Positions 30,809-43,500 of a stretch of DNA of 64,000 nucleotides are shown one piece after another; position 1 is the first letter of the stretch; each line of letters opens with the position of its first letter. The DNA comes from Anticarsia gemmatalis. Taxonomy: Eukaryota > Arthropoda > Insecta > Lepidoptera > Erebidae. The notes under the pieces are model-generated. The model saw nothing but the letters and a program-made list of their open reading frames with translations. It made no database searches and had not been told where the DNA came from. Made by a program: the position numbers and the translations under genes. The DNA lies in the NCBI RefSeq assembly GCF_050436995.1, contig NC_134753.1, positions 4,898,001 through 4,962,000 on the forward strand, in the 5' to 3' direction.

Positions 30809-33380
30809 TAGTATAAATAAACGCTGGCTACCTCTCGCGTTTTTCTTTAACACGTTATACTTTGTAACTCAGCTACTTATAAATCGATACATAATTAAAT
30901 GTCAAGCAGGGAACCGTCGAGACGATACATCGCCCCTCGGGACGTATGAGACGATGCAAAGACATTAATTCTCCTAATGTTTGCGGGCTACCGTCTGCTC
31001 TAAATTTCTAATTTACATACAACTAGCAAACGTATTAAGTTGCGTGTGTACAATCGCGAACATTGAAATGTTTGCGCTGACTTATTTTCAAGCCCGTGTT
31101 GCTGCAATAATCTTGCAAAGAATTAAACGTAGATCTATGTTGCTATAAGTAAGTAAGAAGTTTTAAAAGTTTTGAGCAGGTTATAATTGAAGTATTGGTT
31201 GTGTTTTTATTTTTAGGGTATTTATTTTAAAAATAAGCATTACCAGTGAGATACATTATCAGTATGAAAAAATAGTGAACTATTAACGAGTAAACGTGAG
31301 TGCATCTAGTTTTTTTTTTATTACTTTTATGTATATCTTACTAAACTATTGGACATAACGGTATTGTTATTGTATAATGAACCCATACAGTTTGTAGATT
31401 CTAAGCGTTCGAAATCGCCTCAATATATTCACGTTCGCGATTGTACCATAACAGAATTTGTATTAGTTTGTTGTTATCCGTTGACGTTATGACGCGACGT
31501 GTTTCAACGTTAATCTCAGACTAATGTTTACTGACAAAGCCATTTTGCAACGAGTTGATTTTGCTGTGTAATGTTATTAACTTATTAAGTAACTTGTGTG
31601 GGTGTTAGGGTTTATGCGAGGGTATACTTGTACACTGTTGCAATGTCTTCGAGTGTCGTAAAGTCGTAAGTACGTAAACATCTTAGTAATAAGGAGTTTG
31701 CATGTACTTATCGTTATTGTGTAGAGAGGAAATCTTAACTTTAGATGCAAGTTGACCGCCTTAGAAGAAATTGCTTTCGGAAACTGATGATATTTACATA
31801 GGTAGGTATATTTGTTAGCATGTGCTTCACGTGGAAAAAGCTGGATTAAGTTAAATGAGAAAGTTGTTAGATTACTTTTATATAAATTATATTCCAATGA
31901 TATCGGTTAAAATGAGAAAAGGAAATTATAAAATTTTAATGAAGGCGCGGCCGTTTGTAACTTTATCTTTTACTTCTAAAAGGCAGTTTTAGTCTTCCTT
32001 TCTAAGAAAAAACAGAATTCAATACCGCCGAGGTCAGGGGCAAAAACAATTTATCATAACACAATATCAAGAGATCAACACTCGTGAACCAAGAGAAATT
32101 TCTAAATAGAACAGCGTTCAGCACGCCATGACTTTTGGCTCTGACTATAGAATATCTCGCTTTCTTCGATTAGAAACATTGTAGCAAACGACTTGTTCCA
32201 TGGCGCTTTAGATGACTGATAAAACCGGTCAAACCCATCAATTATAACTATGAGCACTTGCCATTTATTTAATCGTGTTTCACGATAGAAAGTATACTTA
32301 GAACTGTTTGTTTAACTACGCCAGTTATGAGATAAGGTTCTCTAGTAATCAAAGGCTATGAGGTGCTTTGAGGTAAGTGCGAACAAATGAAGAAATTACT
32401 CTTAAATGCGGCATTAGTCTTGGTGCATTTGTTAAGTCACTGCTAATAATATTGCAGAGGTAAACCAAGTGGAATAAACCTTGTTAGTAGTTATTCGTAA
32501 GTATTCGAAGTTACTCGCCGTCAGAACTAAACCCAACGTACTACATCGAGAACGAACTTAGACAATATCTTACATTCAAATCCAAAATTGAGTGTTATGC
32601 CACTCCTTAACGAAGGTACGACTAATTCACCGCCTTGTTAGAACAATCTTTGAGGATTCTTCGAGATTTTATAAGGTTTTTATTGTTGGAAGTTTTCGTC
32701 GAATCGCTACGGGGGTGGATGTCTACTCAATTACCGAACCGTCTTAATTATATTAGATATGCTCGAGACTACGGATTTGAATTTCAATTCTGTAGCCCTA
32801 CACCCGTGTTGGACGAAAGAACTTAACTGTTAATTTTATCAGACTCGCCCCAAAGACTTTTTAATGTAAATCGGACGCTGATCTTGTTATATTGCAAACT
32901 TATACTTCGACGACCGCCGTATCTCGGGGCAAGAAGATTTGAATCGTTCAATTTACGCGGTAGAATAAATAAACTGAATGAATCGCAAGCTTGGGAATGA
33001 ATAAGCGATATCGAATGTAATTTATGCGCGATTAAAATTGGCTTACATACTAAACGATTATTCAAATCATGCTGTAACCCCGTTCATAAAGGTTCTTTGT
33101 TCTCGCCACTTTTTATGAATGTAGTACACTCTTGTACTGATTGCTAGGTAATTAAATACGCTATTGCCTGCTACCTACTGACTGCTTTCATGCATTAAAT
33201 AGGTAAAATGTGCGTAGTATGCCTTTTTACACTTATCTAACATTCCGTTAAGATAGACTATCGCTAAGTAGATAGTCAATGTTATTATTGTGTCTAATTA
33301 AATAAGCACCTATGTTTATATCTATGCTGTGGCGTTAAAGTAAGAGATATGTGCATTCACAGACGACTAGTTACAGTACC

Positions 33381-33538
33381 TAGATTGTCTACCACTATCA
33401 ACAACCGACAACCGGCTAGCCGTGGAAAAAATTGTATGCCAATCGGTCCAGCGCCTCTAGCGGACGTCGTAGAAACTATTTTTGCAGTATATTTTAAGCG
33501 TCAAACTTTTGACACTCGACTGTTACGAATCCTGCTAT
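33381..33538 (+). repeat. Local MITE family, copy 3
   Basis: gacaaccggctagccgtgg, cagcgcctctagcggacgtc, gcagtatattttaagcgtca. The ends are more worn than in copies 1 and 2. It lies directly before the foldback element. Confidence 0.8.
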
Positions 33539-33606
33539 TGATCAACGAATTTTACCATCAGCATAGCAATAACAGCCACATACTAGTTAATTAGTGCACA
33601 TCTAGT

Positions 33607-33914
33607 CCGGTCAAATTAGACCAAAAAATCAGTAAACCCACGACAAATTCAGGGGAAGCTGAAAATTCTTAAAATTGTTTAAATTATAATTATAAACATT
33701 GTCTTAAAAGTCCCAACCGATCCCATGTAAGGAAAAAATTTTAGCGGGGTAATAAGGTCCAAAAAATGTGTTTTTCGCGATTTTCTTGAAAACGGTAAGT
33801 TTTATCGCAAAATTACCCCAGACATAATTTGTAGATCAGAGAATTTCCTATAAAAAAGGTATCAATAATTTTTTCCCTAAAAGCCACCGCTTCTGAGATA
33901 TAACGATGCAAAAA
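33607..33914 (+). repeat. Left arm of foldback element
   Basis: Inverted copy of 34694-34991. Shared blocks include cgacaaattcaggggaagct, the ataattataaac stretch, and the inner end gagatataacgatgcaaaa. Confidence 0.9.
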
Positions 33915-33999
33915 ATTGCGAGCGTCATAATACACTCATACACTACTTCAACTTGCTTTAGCAATTATAATATTAAAAGAAGTTGAAATCGATGACATC

Positions 34000-34794
34000 A
34001 TGGATGCTGATTTAATAATTAATATCGAAAATATAGTAGATAAAATTTTTTCATACAATGATATTGAAAATGATGAAATATCTGGAGCTTTACTTAATAA
34101 ACTGAATCAAAAACTTAAGGATTATGAGGAACGAGGACCAACAGCGAAACTTTGGATTCAATATTTTTATATGGTTTCAATTCTTAAAGAGTTTTTAAGA
34201 GCTGAACGTATGGGGGATTGGAAAGCTCATTTAAACTGCGTCAAAGAAATGCTTCCTTACTTTCACGCGTCTGGACATTTTCCGTATGCTAAGTCTGCAC
34301 ACCTATACTTGCAGGATATGCTACAATTAGAGAATTTCATAGATCCTGAAGTCTATAAAAAATTTTCAGAAGGATTCTTCACTGTGAGACGTTCAGACAA
34401 ATTAAGCTGTGGCACTTCAACGGACATGGTAATTGAGCAGTCTATGATGAAAGCTATGAAGACAGATGGAGGTATTGCTCGAGGAAGAAGCACAAAACAG
34501 AGTGTCATAAGTAAATGGGTTTATAGTATGCATGCAATGAATACAGTTTGTGAAAAATTAGAAGATCTGGCTAATGTTAGGATGGATACGACCGAGCAGC
34601 ATGTTGATGCAAGTGATTCACGAGTAAAAAAAGATGCTAAAGACTTACGAAAACTTTTGGAATGGTTCTCAATACATAATCCTTTTCCAGAGGTTTTGCA
34701 TCGTTATATCTCAGAAGCGGTGGCTTTTAGGGAAAAAATTATTGATACCTTTTTTATAGGAAATTCCCTGATCTACAAATTATGTTTGGGGTAA
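34000..34794 (+). CDS. 264-residue ORF inside a foldback element, transposon-borne uncharacterised protein
   Basis: An intact ATG-to-TAA frame lying between two inverted repeats. It is mostly helical and charged, with no signal peptide or membrane segment. The segment from FFTVRRSDK through STDMVIEQSMMKAMKTDGG to ARGRSTKQSV resembles a family I know only as uncharacterised animal proteins that multiply with transposons (RRSDxFW..., D..IEQ..MR..K..GGLT.GRG). The usual FW after RRSDK is LS here. Residues from about 232 to the stop are encoded by the right inverted repeat, so the C-terminus is probably not ancestral and the protein is probably truncated. It is not a complete transposase: I see no DDE or HUH catalytic motif. 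Confidence 0.6.
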   Translation: MDADLIINIENIVDKIFSYNDIENDEISGALLNKLNQKLKDYEERGPTAKLWIQYFYMVSILKEFLRAERMGDWKAHLNCVKEMLPYFHASGHFPYAKSAHLYLQDMLQLENFIDPEVYKKFSEGFFTVRRSDKLSCGTSTDMVIEQSMMKAMKTDGGIARGRSTKQSVISKWVYSMHAMNTVCEKLEDLANVRMDTTEQHVDASDSRVKKDAKDLRKLLEWFSIHNPFPEVLHRYISEAVAFREKIIDTFFIGNSLIYKLCLG

Positions 34795-34991
34795 TTTTGC
34801 GATAAAATTTACCGTTTTCAAGAAAATCGCGAAAAACACATTTTTTGGACCTTATTACCCCGCTAAAATTTTTTCCTTACATGGGATCGGTTGGGACTTT
34901 TAAGACAATGTTTATAATTATAATTTAAACAATTTTAAGAATTTTCAGCTTCCCCTGAATTTGTCGTGGGTCAAATGTCTAAATTGACCGG
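34694..34991 (-). repeat. Right arm of foldback element
   Basis: Inverted copy of 33607-33914. It also supplies the last 32 or so codons and the stop of the internal ORF. Confidence 0.9.
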
Positions 34992-35191
34992 AGTAATCTA
35001 CAAGTAAATGTTGTTTACTCGACATAAACAGCGTGACAAAGCGTCCAGCGAGCTCGAGTTATCGACAGTGCGTGCTTATCGCCCGTACATATAGTTCGAC
35101 AACATAGTGCAGAACTATGCACACGATTATCTTTAGTATAGTTAACAATTAGGTATATGTAGTTCCGAAATAATGTAGCTATAGTAAACAG

Positions 35192-35373
35192 TAGCTCGAT
35201 TCTCTACTGCTAACGACTACCGACAGCCGATCTGTCATCGAGAAATTTTTATGAAAATCTGATCAGCGCCTCTGACGGGCGTCGTAAGAAATATTTTGGC
35301 AGTACATTCTAAATGTCAAAATTTCGGTAGCTAGCCGGTTGTCGGTAGTCGATAGTGGTAGAGAATCGAGGTA
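35192..35373 (+). repeat. Local MITE family, copy 4
   Basis: tagctcgattctctactg at the start and tagagaatcgaggta at the end; core cagcgcctctgacgggcgtc and tttggcagtacattctaaatg. Its right part, gctagccggttgtcggtagtcg, is the inverted form of the left part, so the copy is close to a full palindrome. Confidence 0.85.
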
Positions 35374-38300
35374 CATGTAGCAGTCCGCTGCATTGGCTTG
35401 CGTATGACATCTGTCAAAAATTCTATTTTTTATACCTTAGCAAACACTACTCTTTCCTAAGTTGTTGAGATATAGTTTACATACTACAACACACCCATCG
35501 GTATTGTACGGTCACTTGTTCCAAACAATGTGCTAGGTGCGCCCTTGATTTCAATTATTCATTTGCTTTACTATAATGGGCGGTACGCTACGATGAACGT
35601 CGTAACTCTAGAAGTAGAAAGCCGCCGCTCGGATAATCGCTTGATGTTATTGTAGTAATGATGTTTACTGTCAATATCGTCAAAATTTTGTAATTGCCGT
35701 GAAAAGTAATAGTTAATATGATTGCTAAGCAGTTGAAAAAATGCGACTTTAAAATATACTTTAATTGATTTTATTTTAAACTGTGTTATTTGCGGAATTA
35801 GACATAAGCTAGGATAGCCAAAAGCTAAACAAAAAAATGTGATATTGTTTTTAATAAAAAATGGTTTCGTTCCCATCGGAGTCTGATAAAACATACGTAA
35901 AATAAGCATAAATTATCTTTAGTATTTTTCACTGATTTCGGCTTTGCTTGCTGTGTGCTAGCCATTAGTTAGTTTGTTAGATACATTTGCAGACATTTTG
36001 ATCGATACCAGAGCCTTATTGCCGTCTACATATAATTGCACGCAGCAAAGCAGTGAAACCGCAAAATTAGCGTATGTTATGCATATACATCACAGGAATA
36101 TATGGCGGAGTCTGCTGGCAGTGAACCAAAACGTTGTTACTTGCATAATGTGGATTTATATCAGGCGAGAGATCGGTAAAGCGGAACCTTCGCGTCTGAG
36201 CCCTCAGCCCCACAGCTATTTGCAAGAAAGTGACGCTTCTAAATGCGCGCTCTATTACGTTGTACCGTTATACTAATCTGCGATAACGTACTAACTGTTC
36301 AGCCTTGTTTATTTGTCTCTACTAAGGTATAGGCATCGAATGATAGAAGACATACCTAAGTGAGCTAAGTTTAGTCAAATCTTGTGAATCTTGTCAATCA
36401 CATTTTTGTATCTCCTTAATAATTCCAAAAAAAAATTGCCCTTTGACGATATTTTAAATAAATCCAAATAAATTGTGTGCAGATATAAATCAGGTACATT
36501 GCAGAATGTTATCTATGCATAGTGTCACAGCACGTTTTTATAAATTTATTTAAGCTCGTCCCAGCGCCACGTGCTCTAGCACTTTACTCTATACCCAGGA
36601 GAGGCGAGAATCGAAATCCATAGATCGCAGCGACAGACGTTTGTACCACGTGTTGAAAGGTCTTAGATAATATAATATAAAAGCTTTCAAGAGAATAGCG
36701 CTTCACGGCGTGTCTGAAGTATCAATTCAGCTTGTAAGATGACTACCTCTAGGATGTTCCAGACCCCCGATGGCTGTATTGGAAAATTGCAACGGTACGC
36801 TCGACGAGCGAACTCTACAGGGAGTTGATTTTTATTAAAACTTTATAAAAGAGGTACTTGATGATGCACGGAGCTATTCTATTACGTGTTATGTTATCAC
36901 CGTTATTAACAATACTGTTTGTGGGAACGAGTAAGAATTTTCCAGATTTTTCGGTTCTCTAGCGGATAGGGTGGTATCGTTAAACACAAAAGATGTTTTC
37001 CGAGCCGGTGGGTCGGCGCGGGGAATCGAAAGAATGCGTACCGACTGGCTTGTGATATTTTATCACGGATAGAAAGGAACTTAGGGATTCCACTGTTTGT
37101 TTGAACAAACGAGCACCAAATACGTTGCGGAAATGCAAACTCGCTTTTATTTTACGAATAAGCAATTCAAAGGGATACCGAGCTTTTGAGGTAAAATGAT
37201 GCAATAGTTACATTCACTAAATAAATCGGTGTTTCAGTGAATTCATTCGGAGAACGCATTCTCTAATGTTCAAAGGATTGCCCGTTGTCTGGCTCTTGTG
37301 AATACAAACCATTCTAATATTGTAAATGTTATTACAACGGTTGTTACTCCTTCACGATTTAGCAGTATAGAAACAGGAAGGGCTTAAATATACTCAGACT
37401 TTTGTAACATTACAAACAAGTACAAATTTTACTCATTTTGTTTTTAATAAATGTGAACTTACCCCGATGCACTTTTTCCGAAGTAAGTGAGGCATAAACA
37501 ATATTTGTTCAGACGGTTATGTGTGCATATGGCGGGGAAGCCGGTGATATTTGCATATTGGCATCGCAAGCTGTCTTAATTTTGGTGTAATGTGTGGCTG
37601 GGGTCGAGATTGTGCGACTGCCGCGCCGCCTAGCGGGCGAGTCGCGAGGGTGTGGCGCCCACATGTTGCTATTACAATGCAATTTATTGTTTCAATCTGT
37701 GTACACGCACAAATTAGAATGACATGAATATTGGATGCGTACGAATACAATCCGGATGGAAATTGTTTCCATCGTCATAAATTGAAGACGTAATAGGTAC
37801 GCGAATGTCTTGACAAATTAGAATGTGATTAGTTTTCTTGTTTTAAAATTGACTGGTATTTGGTTGTCAACGCATCTTACATTTAAATTATTGTTGTTTA
37901 TTAGAGTTAAAAGAAATGTTATGGAAATGGCATATTATAGTTATGTAGGTACACTTCCAACCGGTTTTGCTTTGACAATCCTGAATGAAGCCGTACCTAG
38001 CTGATTGCAAATCCACATAGCAATCTCGCAGTTTCAAGCTCGGGTACTGTAATGACTGGCCGTCGATAGATACCGTGTCTTTATGAATGATGGAATGAAT
38101 ATCACAAAGCCTCTACGGAGCCGGTCAGTTGACACAATGGCCGAACCGAGAGCAATGTCCGATTTCACCCTTTGTACGCAAAGTCGCCAGTATTAATAGA
38201 CTAGTCGGATCGCTTTCTGCGTTTCTATAAAACACTGAAAACATTTTTATGATGAAAACTCTCGCTATTTAAAGGAGCGAGATTGTTCGCATAAGTGTCC

Positions 38301-39010
38301 TCGAGAGGCCAAAACACGGGAGACTTGGAAGCAATAAAAATACCAGCGAGGGTCAATCAGGTTAAGTGTTTTGTCCGGCGAGTCGTATCTCCGAAATAAT
38401 ATATTTTATACGAGTTTATATTTGAGTGGATGGAGAAATAGTTGGAATATGTGGTGATCTCAGGGCGCCCGTGCCGCCTGCGATCCGCGCTGGTATTCCA
38501 CTCGCGCGCAAACCTTCGCCGTATACATTCCAATCTCGGATGAAATAACTGTTATTCACTCAAAAATCTGTTTCGATTACGTGGAGATAATTTATAGAAG
38601 ACGGATAAACGTGAAATATATTAGATTAGACAGAAAATACTATCCCACAATACATGATCATAAAATATACAATTTCTTAGCTCCTTTATAACTTTAAATC
38701 TCAACTTTATTAATGCAAGACAATGTTCATTCGTTATCCGATATTCTAGTGAGCTGAAATGTGCATACATATTCAGTCGACAATGCAATAACAATATAGT
38801 GAGTTTGAGTTAACGCTACCGTAGTTTGCGAACTATCAAACTGAGGAGTTTGTAATTATCTTGAGCCGGCTAGATAGTAGACTGCCGTGCGTGATTTTAC
38901 CTCGCAAATATACGAAGGTAAGGTACCAGTTGATCGTCTACAATTTTATCAGTCTTTTCATACAATGTTGTTGAGAATAAATGTTTCCATCAATTTTATT
39001 TTATTAAATA

Positions 39011-39085
39011 CTACACCCGCACTAAGAATTGCTCTTGTGTCGCGGGGACTTTTACAAACATACAAAAACAACAGTACCTATGTAA
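39011..39085 (-). repeat. tRNA-derived SINE fragment, minus strand
   Basis: acccgcactaagaattgctc then cttgtgtcgcggggactttt and acaaacatac, the reverse of the 3' body of the SINE at 16111-16320. Confidence 0.75.
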
Positions 39086-40339
39086 TTTCGTACAGGCATT
39101 ACAAGTACAGGGTTAATCCCAGCTTAGCTCTTTAAATAATAAAAAATACAACGCGATATTCTAGTTGAATTCACAACAATCATTATTACATTTTTTTTTT
39201 ACAACGTTACCTTAACTCTATATAAAATTGACTAAACTCAAGACCTAAACAAATTGTATACGCTAGTTACCTACCTATGTGCCTATAGATATAGACACTA
39301 TTTTAAAAGATTGACACTGAGCGTCTGCAACAGGTAGGGAGTTAGGGACGATGGGGTGCATCTTGAGAGTAGTTCGTCAAACTAATAAAAGGGGCCGTCA
39401 CACGTTTGATATCGTAAGAAGTGTATGAAATCTCATATATCACTTTGCATAATGGATGGGCTCGTGAATGCCTTTTGTGAAGATATGCGCCTTTTGAGAT
39501 TGTACTTTTGGGCCGTTGGTTATATTCGTACGTTCGTTTTGTTGGTGTAAATAAGCATGTTGGCTCTGTACTCTATACTTTCAATGTACTTATATGATAA
39601 AAAGTGTACTTTTAAAATATTTTAGTCATATTTGAACATAACGTTTTTGTCACTTGTCACCGTCTCATGTTTTCAGTGAGTATGTTTTGTCCATTTATGT
39701 AACTCAAATGCAAGATACAACCGAATCCAGTACATAATAAACGGAAATTTTACTCTTTTATGAATTTCCTTGCAGCACTCTTATATTACGGGACACAAAA
39801 CAAAATCGCCAACGTACTTACGGGCGTCTCAACAATGAATTTTAATGTATTGTCAATGAAACTTAAGAGGAACGGCGGCACTTTAATTAGCACAAAGCCG
39901 TCTGTCTGCATCCGTCGTGCAGTTTTAATAATTTATGAAATGCCAATTTTTCTCTTAGCAAAGCACATCTCGGGCGTCTTGTCGTAATAACGAGAAATTA
40001 AATTGGAGAGTCGTCTCGTCTTAAAATTTAATGACCGTGACAAAACAGAAACATTATCAACAATGTATGTATGTAGTTATCATACCGTAGTGTGTAAATG
40101 TGTATGAGCGTTGTGGTTGGAACTTAAATACAATTCGGTTTTGTTAGATGTTTTGAAAAATAATAACGTTGAAGAGATTGGCCTCTCAAGTTAGAGATAG
40201 CCCTGATTCTGATCTGAGGCTCGTACCGACAAATAAAAAAAATGTATTTAAAAAATCGCATGCCTGAAAGTTCTAAGTAACTTCTGAGAACTCACTACAA
40301 ATGAAGCGATAAGCAGCTTTTGATATGATAATTAGACAA

Positions 40340-40506
40340 CTGTACTCCAGTTATCTATAGTCGGTACTATCGGGTATCGAGAGTTTGACATTTAAAATAT
40401 ACTGCAAAATTTGTTCCTATGGCACCCGCCAGAGGCGCTGATTAGATCTTCAAACAACATTTTTCGATCGCTAGCCGGTTGTCGATGGTAGTAGAAAATG
40501 GCGCTA
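40340..40506 (-). repeat. Local MITE family, copy 5
   Basis: Inverted orientation: atcgagagtttgacatttaa, cccgccagaggcgctgatta, cgctagccggttgtcgatgg, ending gcgcta. The outer left end is degenerate. Confidence 0.8.
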
Positions 40507-43500
40507 CTGTTATCACTAGTTTGTTAATTTGGTTTAATTTAGTTTGTTAATCGTTTTGATTGCATAAAAAGCTCTACCTTGCCCGTACCTTACTACTGTT
40601 ACCGTACTTAGAAGTGGACATCCACCGTACAAAAGATACTATTTATACGGCAGACACTACTATTATTTAAAATTCTATTATATTGTACTAGTCTTATCCT
40701 AACAAGTTATATTGATATGTAGGTATGAAGAGTTCGCGTCTCGCTTCAACTTTCAACTTCTTGATTGAGTTGCAAGACGTGTTTAATCGATTTTTAATTG
40801 AATTTGTATACTCGGTAGAAGTGTATTGGATTATTCTCGTTCTTCTATTTTGTTTGCTACTGAGAAAGACCTTGTTAAAAGCTACAAAGCATAGATATCT
40901 ATGGACATTTTTGTTTAATAATAAAGTTATTGATGAGCCGTCTTCTTTGTCTTGTCCTTGTCCCACGTTTAATAGTTAACAAAATGTTTTCGTTCTCAAA
41001 AACCTTTTGTTAAGAGATCAACACTTGATAAGTATGTTTAAAAATATTTACCTAAAATTATACTTATCTGCTAGACTATGCTTACAATAGTTATGTACAG
41101 CACTCGGCATTATCTGCGAATGACTATTTCAAGCTCTATTTCCGACTCAAGAATCGAACCTTCGACTTACCCAATTATAGTCGCACACTGGTACTAGGGA
41201 CACTTAATTGAATTGCCAACATTTAATCATCTATACTAGGTTTTAGTTTTACTTGGTAGACGTCTAGTAAATTGCTAATCTCCGAGACACCCACTTGAAG
41301 GGATCAGAATGTTTTATGTATAAACGCTTGATACGGAGGAAGTACTACTGCCAATGCTTGTCGCAAGTGTTTGACAATCTCTTGGGATAATGTCTGTAAA
41401 ATAACAATGTTATTGATGAAGACTTTTAAGGAGCTTATTTATCAAGACGGGAGCGAGCTATTTTTGGGCAAGTATCTGTGTACAATAACAAGATTTCCCA
41501 GAACGTATAGGATCTTTTTTGATTGCGAAAGGTTATGTATAATTTGTAGCAAAGATAAATCGTTTACTGTAATGCGTTTCCATTATAAATTGCAGTATAG
41601 TCATACTTTGCAGGCCTATTTTTAGCCAAAACCGCTTAAGTTGATAGCAAATTAATCTTACGTCCTGTCTCCACTTTACATTGTAAGTGTTGTAATCTGT
41701 CGTATTGGAAGTCGCGGGTGTGTCGCCTGCATTACACTGAGTTATTATATGAGAGGGGGCAGCAGGGGGAGGGGCGACTGGCGCTAATTGGAAATACATG
41801 AGAATTTGCATTTTACTTTGTCTCCTCTTAGCCGTCTCGCTACGAGTCCCTTTGTCGATGTTGAGTGCACCTCTGCTCCAGCCAACTTATTAATACTGAT
41901 ACAACTTAAAATATGTAACAAAACAACAGACCTAGTATGCAAAGTCACTTTTTGTGATGTCGTCGGTGCGATAAAATAAGAATGGTGAGAAAGTAAGAAC
42001 AAAGATCAAAATAATGCTGAAATATTAAACCAAGAGGCTCAAAGTAGACACGTAAATCGCAAAGGATTTACACGACTTGAAAGCAATAGTTAGCTGTCCA
42101 TTTGTTTACTTCTATTTCAATCCATAATTAATTATGGTTCCTGTTCTACCGAAAGTAAAATTAAAACGATCCCCAACAAATTCATTTTTCAATCAACGCG
42201 AAAACAGCGCTCCATCAAAATTAAGCTCGATTTACATGGAATACAAGTTTTGTAGGTTTGTTTATGCTTGCACGTAACATACCCGAGGGAGTCTGGCAAT
42301 CACTGCGAGCGCTCACAGCTCTTCTAAACCCATTACAGATAAATTAAGGCAGATCAGCCGACTATGCAAATGTACGAGTACACGTATACCACCTGCCAAC
42401 TGGTTTCATGGAGAAAACTAACATTAAAATACTCTGAGGGAATTGTAGATGTAGATTCGGTGTGAAGTTTGAAATATGCTTTTAAAATTGGGTGTAACAG
42501 ATTGTTTGTTTAATGAGACGTGTTTTTGATTTGGATGAAGTAAATGGTATGAATGAAATCGTTCACATTTTTTGTAGAAGTAATTTTGAGAAGTACACTT
42601 TTACTGATGCAGAACAGAAATCTCAAAAATATGGATATTGATATGTAAACTGAAAAGGAAAACCGTATTTTAGGTATAACTATAGCGCCCTGAAGGCCAA
42701 AATACCGCAGCGAAACATTAAAAGTCTTGGGCTCTGAGTTAGCTCTACCTTTGTGGAAAAAGAACCAAAAAGACAAAAGAAAACCCATTTTTAATTTTTG
42801 GATTATTCTGTACACATTTACCTACTACTAGATATCTAACAGTTATGTATCATTGTCATGAATAAAATTCTAAACATTTCAATTAAACAAAATTGCTTTA
42901 CAAAACTCAATTTTAAACTCGCATATGTGTAAAATATAATAGTCATCAATTCAGTATTTTGATAACATCTCCCTTTTAAATGAAATTTTCAATATGCACA
43001 CATTTATTTGGTTCAGAGGCTGCGAAGGTCTAGGGTCATTTATCTTGAGGGACGACACGCATGGTATATGATGCAAACAAAGTATTTTTTTATTATACTA
43101 AGCTATAAAGCAATTACTTAAATGGATTTTGACTTGAACTGATGGAAGACTTTATCATATCATAATAATATTAGATTAAATGGAAAGAAACTAATGTCTG
43201 TTTTGTCTGAACACCTCTGCAAAGCTTTGCCAAAAAATAAAGACTATACCAATCCAAAACTAGAGAAGATAATATGTAGAAGATACAATAAAAGCAATCA
43301 AATTGTTTACCACTATATCATTCCATTACTTTTACTGGTACTAATTAAAACCAAAGTATATTTTCTAATAGTAATATCTGAATTATGAGGGAAAACCTAC
43401 AGAACTATAAAAGTTAAATTTAATAAACCGCTTTCAAAATTTTCTTAACACAATGCCCAGAAGACATTTCATTTCATACCTTATTCAAGTAACTTTTAAC

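Larger units (their letters stand above)
28391..33380. other. Intergenic DNA with retroelement debris
   Basis: No gene supported. Contains the non-LTR tails at 30225-30375 and 30598-30808; the rest is AT-rich unique sequence. Confidence 0.5.
33607..34991. mobile_element. Foldback-type DNA element with about 300-bp inverted repeats
   Basis: The left arm (33607 to about 33914) and right arm (about 34694-34991) are near-perfect inverted copies. They end in CCGGTCAA and TTGACCGG and are flanked on both sides by AGT (33604-33606 and 34992-34994), a possible 3-bp target duplication. The left arm has a small insertion near its outer end. Between the arms is a unique core of about 780 bp carrying the ORF. 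It is non-autonomous as seen here. Superfamily uncertain. Confidence 0.85.

Noticed and set aside
31577..31897. 106-codon minus-strand frame
   Set aside because: Composition is that of random AT-rich translation; no domain.
40725..40979. 84-codon plus-strand frame with a hydrophobic stretch (and its minus-strand overlap)
   Set aside because: Overlapping frames on both strands in AT-rich DNA, no homologue recognised, no supporting splice or UTR signals.
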